In this document: positions 1 to 9,529 of the stretch, one piece after another
Layout: every line of letters starts with the position of its first letter
Numbering within the stretch: the first letter of the stretch is position 1
Origin: JAKAQB01 sp027320105
GTDB taxonomy: Bacteria > Actinomycetota > Acidimicrobiia > Acidimicrobiales > Palsa-688
DNA length: 25,624 nt
Reading direction: 5' to 3'
Assembly: GCA_027320105.1 (NCBI GenBank)
Contig: DAHVMA010000106.1
Coordinates: 1 to 25,624 of the forward strand
Translations under genes and position numbers: made by a program
The notes under the pieces: model-generated
The model's database searches: none
Told to the model about the DNA's origin: nothing
Seen by the model: the letters and a program-made list of their open reading frames with translations, nothing else

Positions 1-30
1 CTCCCACCACCATCACTCCCACCACCTGAC
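1..30. repeat. Two tandem copies of a 15-bp C-rich repeat at the window edge
   Basis: CTCCCACCACCATCA at 1-15 is followed directly by CTCCCACCACCTGAC at 16-30, identical over the first 11 bases. More copies may lie to the left of the window. The second copy ends just before the ribosome-binding site of the secreted-protein gene, so the repeat lies in its leader or promoter region. No function is evident. Confidence 0.4.
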
Positions 31-44
31 CCGAGGAGACCACC

Positions 45-416
45 GTGAAACACCGCATCCTGTCCCTCCTGGCCGGCGCCACCCTCCTCGCCGGGGCCGG
101 CGTCGCCACAGCGGCGCCGAGCGCCGCCGCGCCCCGCAAGCCTGTCGACAGCTACGTCTTTGCGTCCAAGCAGACCGGCAAGACGCTGCTCGTCGCCTAC
201 GCCGCCAAGCCCGCCGCGGCCGGCGTGAGGAGCGCGACGTGCTCCATCCACGCCAAGCCGACGCTCAAGCTCCCCAAGCCCTACTACTACAGCTTCCCAC
301 CACAGCACTTCGCGCTGCCGACGGCGAAGCGCAGCTACCACTGGATCGGGGCGCTCACCCTGCCGGCCCAACCCGCCACCATCACCATCGGGCACGTCTG
401 GGTCACCTGCAGCTAG
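45..416 (+). CDS. Small secreted protein of unknown function
   Basis: The product has 123 residues. It starts at a GTG with a good ribosome-binding site (GAGGAG at 33-38, 6 nt upstream). Residues 1-30 form a classical Sec signal peptide: Lys/Arg near the start, a Leu/Ala/Gly hydrophobic core, and likely signal peptidase I cleavage after ATA or after AAA around residues 23-29. The mature part is about 95 residues. It is rich in Lys, Pro and Tyr and has just two cysteines, one in TCSIHAKP near residue 66 and one in VTCS at the C-terminus, so one disulfide is possible. No membrane anchor, lipobox or sorting signal is visible. I do not recognise a family. It is convergent with uvrC 127 nt away and is probably unrelated to it. 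Codon use matches its neighbours. The signal peptide and start are well supported; the function is unknown. Confidence 0.75.
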   Translation: MKHRILSLLAGATLLAGAGVATAAPSAAAPRKPVDSYVFASKQTGKTLLVAYAAKPAAAGVRSATCSIHAKPTLKLPKPYYYSFPPQHFALPTAKRSYHWIGALTLPAQPATITIGHVWVTCS

Positions 417-543
417 GAGGCTGGGACACCGCCCGGCTGGCTGGAGCTCGGTGCATTCGGTGTACCTCGGGAGATTCAGGCCCGGAAACGGCATCGAGTG
501 CACCGACCTTTCCCGCCGTCCCTCCGCCGGCCCCTCGTGGCCG

Positions 544-2535
544 TCAGGGAAGAGGGCCGGCGGCGGTGGCGGCGCCGGCCGGCTCGTGCAACGAGCTGTA
601 CAGGGCGACGGCCACCGACTCCGGGAGCCAACCCAACTCCCGCAGCTCGGCCAGCGACGCCGTCCTCACGGCGCTGACACCGCCCAGCTCGGACACGAGC
701 CGCTTGCGCCGGGCAGGCCCGAGCCCGGGGATGCCGTCGAGGGCGGAGGCGGTCATCCGCTTGGCCCGCAGGCTGCGGTGGTAGGTGATGGCGAAGCGGT
801 GCGCCTCGTCGCGGACCTGCTGCAGCAGGTACAGCGCCTCCGACGTGCGGGGTATGCGGACCGGGTCGGCCCGGCCGGGAAGGAACACCTCCTCGAACTG
901 CTTGGCGAGCGACGCCACCGGTATCTCCTCCTCCAGGCCGAGCTCCTCCAGCACCCTTGCCGCCACCCCTAGCTGGCCCTTGCCACCGTCCACCAGCAGC
1001 AGCTGGGGCGGGTAGGCGAACCGGCGCTTGCGATCCTCGACCGGCTTGTCCCGTTCGCTGAGGTAGGCGGTGAGCCGGCGGGTGAGAACCTCCTCCATCG
1101 CGGCATAGTCGTCGTTGCCCTCCACGGTCCGTACCTTGAACCGGCGATACTCGGCCGGACGCGGCATGCCGTCCTCCATCACCACCATCGACCCGACATA
1201 ATCGGTGCCCTGCAGGTGGCTCATGTCGTAGCACTCGATCCGCAGCGGCGCCTCGGGCAGGTCCAGGGCGTCTTGGAGGGCGTTGAGCGCCCGCGCCCGG
1301 GCGTTGTGGTCGGAGGCACGCTTCAGGCGGTGCCGGGTGAGCTCCTCCTTGGCGTTGCGGGTCACCATCTCGAGCAACGCCCGCTTCTCCCCGCGCTGCG
1401 GCACCCGCAGCTCCACGTTGTGACCGGCCCGGGCCGCTGGGTTGACGCTGCGCTCCACCCGGTAGCGGTCGCTTGCCGCCCACCACTCGACGTCGCCGAC
1501 GGCGCCGGCGTGGCCGGCCGCCTCCTGGCGCCCCGCCGCCAGCCACTCCTCGAGCACGCCGCACTCCTCCGGCATCTCCGCCACGACGACCAGCGGCGGC
1601 ACGCCGAGCGGGGCGTCGGCGTAGTGCTGCTCGATCACCTGGCCCACCAGCTGGGCGGCGGTGAGGTCATCGACCTTGTCGACGATGAACCCCTTGCGGC
1701 CTACGACCCTCCCCCTCCGGACGTAGAACACCTGGACGGCCGCCTCCAACTCGTCCTCGGCGAGCCCGAAGCAGTCGAGGTCATCCGCCCGCTGGGTGAC
1801 CATCTGCTGCTTCTCGATGGCCTTGCGCACGGCCAGGAGGCGATCGCGCAGGCGGGCGGCGCGCTCAAACTCCAAACCGGCGGACGCCTCGGCCATCTCC
1901 GCCTCCAGGCGGTGCAACACCGGCTGGGTGTCGCCGTCGAGGAAGGCCAGCAGCTCCCCGACGAGGAGGTCGTACGGCTCGTGGTCGACGGCACGCACGC
2001 ACGGGCCGCTGCACTTCTCGATGTGGAACAGCAGGCACGGCCGGCCCTGGCGCTCGTGGGCGCGGAACTTGCTGTCGCTGCACGTACGGATCGGGAATGT
2101 CCGCAGCAGCGAGTCGAGTGTCTCCCGAATGGCGTAGGCGTGGGCGTACGGCCCGAAGTAGCGGCTGCCCTTGTCCTTCGCGCCCCGCCTGACCATCGCC
2201 CTCGGCCACTCGTCGGACACCGTGACCGCCAGGAACGGGTAGCTCTTGTCGTCCCGCAGGCGGACGTTGAAGCGCGGCTTGTGCTGCTTGATGAGGCTGT
2301 ACTCGAGCATGACGGCCTCGACATCGTTGCGGACCTGGATCCACTCGACGGTCTCGGCCGACGCCACCATCTGGGCGGTCCGCGGCGGGAGGTGGGCCGC
2401 ATTCTGGAAGTAGTTGGACAGCCGGCTGCGCAGCGACTTGGCCTTGCCCACGTATATGACCCGGCCGTCCCGATCGCGGAACTGGTACGAGCCAGGAGCG
2501 TCCGGGATCGTCCCCGCCGGCGGTCGATGGAGCAC
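544..2535 (-). CDS. uvrC: UvrABC system protein C (excinuclease subunit C)
   Basis: UvrC makes the 3' and 5' incisions around a DNA lesion after UvrA and UvrB have located it. The 663 residues fit the family length. An N-terminal GIY-YIG nuclease spans about residues 13-95: PGSYQF, VIYVGKA, the arginines in SLRSRLSNYF, and the conserved Glu78 in MLEYSLIKQHKPRFN. A UVR motif that contacts UvrB lies at about 206-243. The RNase H-like second nuclease contains ECYDMSHLQG, with its catalytic Asp. A C-terminal helix-hairpin-helix pair contains IPGLGPARRKRL. The GTG start is the first plausible one before the GIY-YIG core, and AGGATGG lies just upstream. uvrA ends 55 nt upstream on the same strand, so uvrA-uvrC are probably co-transcribed. 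I see no truncation or missing catalytic residue. Confidence 0.97.
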   Translation of the reverse strand: MLHRPPAGTIPDAPGSYQFRDRDGRVIYVGKAKSLRSRLSNYFQNAAHLPPRTAQMVASAETVEWIQVRNDVEAVMLEYSLIKQHKPRFNVRLRDDKSYPFLAVTVSDEWPRAMVRRGAKDKGSRYFGPYAHAYAIRETLDSLLRTFPIRTCSDSKFRAHERQGRPCLLFHIEKCSGPCVRAVDHEPYDLLVGELLAFLDGDTQPVLHRLEAEMAEASAGLEFERAARLRDRLLAVRKAIEKQQMVTQRADDLDCFGLAEDELEAAVQVFYVRRGRVVGRKGFIVDKVDDLTAAQLVGQVIEQHYADAPLGVPPLVVVAEMPEECGVLEEWLAAGRQEAAGHAGAVGDVEWWAASDRYRVERSVNPAARAGHNVELRVPQRGEKRALLEMVTRNAKEELTRHRLKRASDHNARARALNALQDALDLPEAPLRIECYDMSHLQGTDYVGSMVVMEDGMPRPAEYRRFKVRTVEGNDDYAAMEEVLTRRLTAYLSERDKPVEDRKRRFAYPPQLLLVDGGKGQLGVAARVLEELGLEEEIPVASLAKQFEEVFLPGRADPVRIPRTSEALYLLQQVRDEAHRFAITYHRSLRAKRMTASALDGIPGLGPARRKRLVSELGGVSAVRTASLAELRELGWLPESVAVALYSSLHEPAGAATAAGPLP

Positions 2536-2590
2536 GTTCCCATCCTGGCGCGAGGACCGCTCGTCGCGGGGCCGGCGGATCGACGTGGGT

Positions 2591-5425
<2,835 letters not shown>

Positions 5426-5432
5426 CCCGCCC

Positions 5433-5438
5433 AGCCTA
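5433..5438 (-). promoter_or_regulatory. Candidate -10 element of uvrA
   Basis: On the minus strand TAGGCT fits the actinobacterial TANNNT -10 pattern. It ends 7 nt before the uvrA GTG, which would place the transcription start at or next to the start codon and make a leaderless message. The region 17-18 bp further upstream (TGGATG) is a poor -35. The call is inferred from spacing only. Confidence 0.35.
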
Positions 5439-5441
5439 CCA

Positions 5442-5457
5442 GCGAACGTACGTTCGC
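5442..5457. promoter_or_regulatory. LexA operator (SOS box) upstream of uvrA
   Basis: GCGAACGTACGTTCGC is a perfect 16-bp palindrome. Its core, CGAACGTACGTTCG (5443-5456), matches the Gram-positive/actinobacterial LexA consensus CGAAC-N4-GTTCG exactly. It lies 17-32 bp upstream of the uvrA start codon and would sit between the -35 and -10 regions of the candidate uvrA promoter, a position that lets LexA block RNA polymerase. uvrA is a known SOS gene in this phylum. I found no other copy of this motif in the window, including upstream of coaE-uvrB. Confidence 0.85.
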
Positions 5458-5620
5458 ATCCAGCACCGCACCCGGACAGCGCCCGTCGGCACAGCGACTA
5501 TCGCGGGAAACTGCCCAAACAACGTGTCGGAGCTTGCCCGCGCGACGTTCCCTTACCGCGAACCACCAAGTCGAGCCCCACATCGGCCCCGGCTACTCTG
5601 CGATCAGGGGAAAGTCGGTT

Positions 5621-7999
5621 TCAGCCGATGGTTTCGTCCGTAGCGGGGGCCAGGACCTCCAACGTCGGGTTGCGGATGGCCAGCGCCCCGTCGTAGTCGC
5701 CGACCATGCCTTCGGCGGACAGGCGCGCCGAGGGTTCAACGCCCTCGACCCTGCCCCGGCTGAACACGAGGTTTATGCCCCCCGTCTCGTCCTCCAGCCG
5801 GCAGATCAGCACCTGGATGCCGTCACGGGGCTGGATCTCCACCGACTTCACCACGCCGGCGACCCGCCCCCGCTGGCGATACTCGAGAGCGTCGACCGGG
5901 ACACGGCCGGGCACATCCATCGTCGGCACCGCCTTGTGCTTGGCGCGCTTGTCGGCCTCGTGGCGGCCCTTGCGCTCGTGATTGTCCACCGCCCTGCGGG
6001 CCGCCATCCCTGCGAGGCGCGCCTCAACGGCCGCGTCCGAGAGCTGATAGGGCACGATCATGGCGTTGACGTTGGGGACGTCGGAGAGCACCAGGGCAAT
6101 CCTGTCGGCGGTGCGGTCGTGTAGGACGCGGGCGCTGAAGCCACCCGACTCCCGCCGGGGCAGCAGCACGGAGACGTAGGTGTCACCGTCGAGGTAGCCC
6201 TCGACCAGGCCGAGGGTGGCCCGCCCGAGGCGACGGTCAGGACAGTCGAGGATCTCGAGCGGCACGTGCACGCCGGCCTCCCGCCACGACTCCTCCAGGG
6301 CCCGAGCCTGGGAGGGGTCGATCCGGAAGTGCACCACCCGCAGCGCGTCCGGCACCAGCGCCCGGGCGTAGCGCAGGGCATGCACCGTCGCCAGGTCGAG
6401 CTGGTCCGCAAGCAGGACCGCCACGTGGCGGTCCAGGCGAGGCGCCTCCGTCGCCCGCCCGGCGCCGATCCGCAGGAACTCCTCCTCATGCCGGTACCGC
6501 CGGTTGATGCGGATGAAGCTGTACACGAGGATCGGGAACAGCACGACCACCAACCAGGCGCCCTGGGTGAACTTGGTGTAGGCGAAGATCACGACCACCA
6601 CTCCCGACAGCCCGGCGGCGAAGCCGTTTATCACCTGCTTGTGCTTCCAGCCCTGCTCTCGGGTGCGGCGGTGGTAGCGCACCATGCCGGCGCCGGCCAT
6701 GGTGAAGCCGGTGAAGACACCGATCGCGTACACGGCGACGAGGCTGTCGACGTTGGAGTTGCTGGCCACGAGCAGGGCGACGCCGATGGCGGTGAGGACG
6801 ACGATCCCGTTGGAGAAGGCCAGGCGGTGCCCCCGCTTCGTCAGCCACCGGGGCAGGAAGGAGTCGTGGGCGACGAAGCTGGTGAGGAACGGGAACCCGT
6901 TGAAGCTGGTGTTGCCGCCCGTGTAGAGGATGGCGACGTTCGACACGATGACGAGCAGGTAGAGGACCCGGCCGATCGCCCCGTGCCCGAAGACGTACTG
7001 CGCCTCCTGAGCGACGACGGTCGGCGAGCCGGCGGCGTAGGGCACCGCGTGCGTGATGTGCGCCAGCAGGGACACGCCGACCACCAGGCTGCCCAGGCAG
7101 ACCGACATGACCACGAGCGTCCGCCGGGCGTTGCGCCCAGAAGGTGGGCGGAACGCCGACACACCGTTGGAGATGGCCTCGAGACCGGTGAGGGACGAAC
7201 CACCGTTGGCGAAGGACTTGAGCATCACGAAGACCGAAGCGCCCATGAGCAACCCGACGTTGGGGGCATGGCCGATCGACACGGCGCCGTGCACGTGGAA
7301 GTTGTGGGCGTGAAGGTCGCCGAGCGCCGCCTCGACCAACCCGACGACGATCATCGCCCCCATGAAGAAGATGAACAGGTAGGTCGGCAGGGCGAACATC
7401 CGGCTGGCCTCCCGGAGGCCCCGCAGGTTGCCATACGCCATGACCAGGACCACCACAACACTGATGTACACCGAGTCGGGCAGCAGGCTCGGCACGGCAG
7501 AGGTGAACGCAGCGGTGCCGGCCGCCACCTGGACAGCCACCGTGACGCTGTAATCGATGATCAGGGCGGCGGCCGCCACCTGGGCCACGCGCGGCCCGAA
7601 GTTCTCCCGGGACACCATGTAGCTGCCGCCAGTCTTCGTGTACACCATGACGACCTCCCGGTAGGAGAGGGTCACGAAGAACAGCACCAGGATCACCGCC
7701 GCGGTGACGGGCAGGAGCAGGGTGAAGGCCGCCACCCCGACCGCCGGGATGAGAATCCGCAGCATCTCCTCGGAGCCGTACGCCGTCGAGGAGATGCAGT
7801 CGGGGGACAACACCCCGAGGGCGGCGATCTTGCCGAACCTCTGCTCGTGGAGCTGCTCGGAGGTCAGGGGCGAGCCGAGGACGAGGTTCTTCAGCCGGTA
7901 GGAGAAGGTCTCGGGCAGCTGGCTCGGCTCCGAGAGCGGCAGCGGGGCGGGCGCGACTGCGGTCTCCGAAGGCGAGTTGGAGGTGGTCGTCACACACAC
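5621..7999 (-). CDS. KimA/KUP-like potassium permease with UspA-like domain and fused C-terminal OB-fold
   Basis: Likely a K+ (H+-coupled) importer of the APC superfamily. Residues 1-35 are a Pro/Ser-rich tail. Residues 35-502 hold about 12 membrane segments opening with a KimA-type motif, GSPLTSEQLHEQRFGKIAAL then SPDCISSTAYGSEE. Asp67 and Tyr74 in it appear to match K+-binding Asp36/Tyr43 of Bacillus subtilis KimA. A cytoplasmic UspA-like domain follows (about 525-665), then a Lys/Arg/His-rich linker (about 668-702). An OB-fold ends the protein (about 705-787, motifs NLVFSRGRVEGVEP and AIRNPTLEVL). In Mycobacterium tuberculosis I recall the equivalent permease (Rv2690c) and OB-fold protein (Rv2694c) as separate genes near ceoBC; here one open frame joins them. 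The start is uncertain: GTG at 7999 (CAGG upstream) or at 7993. The protein has about 792 residues. It is divergent from the TrkA pair, 109 bp apart. General APC amino-acid transport is the alternative. Confidence 0.88.
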   Translation of the reverse strand: MCVTTTSNSPSETAVAPAPLPLSEPSQLPETFSYRLKNLVLGSPLTSEQLHEQRFGKIAALGVLSPDCISSTAYGSEEMLRILIPAVGVAAFTLLLPVTAAVILVLFFVTLSYREVVMVYTKTGGSYMVSRENFGPRVAQVAAAALIIDYSVTVAVQVAAGTAAFTSAVPSLLPDSVYISVVVVLVMAYGNLRGLREASRMFALPTYLFIFFMGAMIVVGLVEAALGDLHAHNFHVHGAVSIGHAPNVGLLMGASVFVMLKSFANGGSSLTGLEAISNGVSAFRPPSGRNARRTLVVMSVCLGSLVVGVSLLAHITHAVPYAAGSPTVVAQEAQYVFGHGAIGRVLYLLVIVSNVAILYTGGNTSFNGFPFLTSFVAHDSFLPRWLTKRGHRLAFSNGIVVLTAIGVALLVASNSNVDSLVAVYAIGVFTGFTMAGAGMVRYHRRTREQGWKHKQVINGFAAGLSGVVVVIFAYTKFTQGAWLVVVLFPILVYSFIRINRRYRHEEEFLRIGAGRATEAPRLDRHVAVLLADQLDLATVHALRYARALVPDALRVVHFRIDPSQARALEESWREAGVHVPLEILDCPDRRLGRATLGLVEGYLDGDTYVSVLLPRRESGGFSARVLHDRTADRIALVLSDVPNVNAMIVPYQLSDAAVEARLAGMAARRAVDNHERKGRHEADKRAKHKAVPTMDVPGRVPVDALEYRQRGRVAGVVKSVEIQPRDGIQVLICRLEDETGGINLVFSRGRVEGVEPSARLSAEGMVGDYDGALAIRNPTLEVLAPATDETIG

Positions 8000-8108
8000 A
8001 GTAAAGCCTGGCGCAGACCCAGGCGCGGCGGCTGGCTCCGGCGTGCCCTCGTCGGGGCCGGATGGTGTGCGCTTGTGCTGGACGCCCGCCGCGTGTTCCG
8101 ATGGGCGG

Positions 8109-8762
8109 ATGCACGTCATCGTGGTCGGCTGCGGCCGCGTCGGCTCGGAGCTGGCCAGCTCCCTGTCAGCGGGTGGCCACGAGGTAGTCGTCATGGACAA
8201 GCGGGCCGAGGCGTTCCGCCGGCTGCCAGACGGGTTCACAGGCCGCACCGTCGTCGGGCTCGGCTTCGACCGCGACACGCTCCGGACTGGGGGCATCGAC
8301 GAGGCCGGCGCCCTGGCGGCCGTCACCAGCGGTGACAACTCCAATGTCCTCACCGCCCGCATCGCCCGCGAGTACTTCCACGTCCCCAACGTCGTCGCAC
8401 GGATCTACGACCCCCGCCGCGCCATCATCTACCAGCGGCTGGGCATCCCGACGGTGGCGACGGTCACCTGGACCGTCGACCAGGTCGCCCGCCGCCTCCT
8501 CCCCGACCAGGTGGTGACCGAATGGGCCGACCCCACCGGCCAGGTGGTGCTGGTCGAGCGGACCCTCCCCCGCACGTGGGTGGGCCGGTCCCTCGACGAC
8601 CTCGAAACCCCCGACGTCGCCCGCCTCGTCACCGTCAGCCGGGCAGGACTCCCGCGAGTCGCCCGCCCGGGGATGATCGGCCAGGAGGGCGATGTCATCC
8701 ACCTCGCCGTCCGCAAGGACTCCCTCGACCAGGTGCACCGCGAGCTTGGGGAGGAAGCGTGA
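8109..8762 (+). CDS. TrkA/RCK potassium-uptake regulatory protein, first of pair (CeoB-like)
   Basis: A cytoplasmic, nucleotide-binding RCK protein that would gate a K+ transporter. It has 217 residues. The N-terminal Rossmann domain carries GCGRVG (7-12) and an acidic residue at the end of beta-2 (Asp30), the usual NAD(H)-binding signature. A C-terminal TrkA_C-like domain follows at about 130-210. The ATG at 8109 is chosen because the Rossmann strand HVIVVG begins directly after it; translation remains open upstream to 7977 but that stretch lacks RCK features. No good ribosome-binding site precedes it. The next gene overlaps its stop by 4 nt (GTGA). No TrkH/TrkG pore subunit is present in the window, so its partner may be the divergent KimA-like permease, although that is inference. 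Size and pairing match mycobacterial ceoB. Confidence 0.9.
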   Translation: MHVIVVGCGRVGSELASSLSAGGHEVVVMDKRAEAFRRLPDGFTGRTVVGLGFDRDTLRTGGIDEAGALAAVTSGDNSNVLTARIAREYFHVPNVVARIYDPRRAIIYQRLGIPTVATVTWTVDQVARRLLPDQVVTEWADPTGQVVLVERTLPRTWVGRSLDDLETPDVARLVTVSRAGLPRVARPGMIGQEGDVIHLAVRKDSLDQVHRELGEEA

Positions 8763-9442
8763 AGGCGGTCATCGTCGGCGCAGGCCACGTCGGCGTGTTC
8801 CTCGCCGAGGACCTGCGCGCCGCTGGCCACGACATCACGGTGCTCGAGCAGGACCCGCGCCTCGTCGCCGGCCTGTCCGAGACCTACCCCGACGTCCGTT
8901 GGGTCGCCGGCGACGGCTGCGAGTACTCGACCCTCGACCACATAGGCCTGGCCGAGACCGACGTCGTCGTAGCCGCCACCGGTGATGACGAGGACAACCT
9001 GGTCGTCTCCCTGCTGGCCAAGCAGGAGTTCGCCGTCCCCCGCGTCGTCGGCCGGGTGAACCACCCGAAGAACGAGTGGATGTTCAACCAGACATGGGGC
9101 GTGGACGTGGCTGTCTCGACGCCGCACCTGCTGTCGGCCGTGGTCGAGGAAGCGGTGAGCGTGGGCTCGCTCGTGCGGCTGCTGCGTCTCGACGCGTCGG
9201 GTGTGAGGCTGGTCGAGGTAACGCTGTCGGGCACCTCAGCCGCCCGCGGGCGGGACCTGGCGTCCCTGGGCATGCCGCGCGACGCCATCGTCGTAGCAAT
9301 CGTCCGGCGCTCCCACGTCGTGGTCCCCCGAGGCGACACCCGGGTCGAGGCCGGCGACGAGGTCCTCGTCCTCGTGAGCCCGGAGGCCGAGGACCAGGTC
9401 CGGCAGTTGCTGACCGGGGCGGAGGGGGCGCCCGCGCCGTAG
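8759..9442 (+). CDS. TrkA/RCK potassium-uptake regulatory protein, second of pair (CeoC-like)
   Basis: The second RCK protein, 227 residues. It has GAGHVG at 7-12 and Glu30 at the end of beta-2 (NAD-type binding), then VAGDGCEYSTLDHIGL, which is typical of the RCK_N core. A TrkA_C-like domain at about 135-215 ends in the beta-strand DEVLVLVSP. It starts at the GTG overlapping the stop of the preceding gene by 4 nt (GTGA), which indicates translational coupling and probable hetero-oligomer formation with it. The last residues (GAEGAPAP) are a short disordered tail. It is convergent with uvrB, with 69 bp between the stop codons. It resembles mycobacterial CeoC. The two proteins differ clearly in sequence, so this is not a recent duplication. 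Confidence 0.92.
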   Translation: MKAVIVGAGHVGVFLAEDLRAAGHDITVLEQDPRLVAGLSETYPDVRWVAGDGCEYSTLDHIGLAETDVVVAATGDDEDNLVVSLLAKQEFAVPRVVGRVNHPKNEWMFNQTWGVDVAVSTPHLLSAVVEEAVSVGSLVRLLRLDASGVRLVEVTLSGTSAARGRDLASLGMPRDAIVVAIVRRSHVVVPRGDTRVEAGDEVLVLVSPEAEDQVRQLLTGAEGAPAP

Positions 9443-9472
9443 CCGGCGGGCGGGGTCGGGCCGGCGGGCGGG
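9443..9472. repeat. Direct repeat of CCGGCGGGCGGG in the trkA/uvrB intergenic gap
   Basis: The 12-mer CCGGCGGGCGGG occurs at 9443-9454 and again at 9461-9472, immediately after the CeoC-like stop codon. It is GC-only and low in complexity. No role is evident beyond spacing the convergent genes. Confidence 0.35.
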
Positions 9473-9508
9473 TCAGGGGTGCGATGGTGCAGGTGGATCG
9501 GCGTGCGA

Positions 9509-9529
9509 GGCTCAGCCCGACTGTGAGCC
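9509..9529. terminator. Weak stem-loop at the convergent ends of the TrkA pair and uvrB
   Basis: GGCTCA (9509-9514) and TGAGCC (9524-9529) form a perfect 6-bp stem with a 9-nt loop. The stem includes the uvrB stop codon. No T-tract follows on either strand, so intrinsic termination is doubtful. The position between convergent genes is the main argument. Confidence 0.2.

Noticed and set aside
448..506. Inverted repeat TCGGTGCA (448-455) / TGCACCGA (499-506) between the secreted protein and uvrC, considered as a bidirectional terminator
   Set aside because: The 43-nt loop is long and no T-tract follows on either strand. An 8-bp match is easily due to chance in this composition.
5609..5628. TCGG-TTTCAG-CCGA stem at the end of the permease gene, considered as a terminator
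   Set aside because: The stem has only 4 bp and there is no T-run.
7991..8000. (CA)5 dinucleotide tract covering the two candidate GTG starts of the permease, considered as a phase-variable repeat
   Set aside because: Five repeats are too short to slip often. Loss or gain of a unit would also mostly shift which GTG is used, so switching is unsupported.
6266..8335. 689-codon plus-strand open frame opposite the KimA-like permease
   Set aside because: It is His/Asp/Gly/Arg-rich and motif-free, a mirror of the membrane-protein codons on the other strand.
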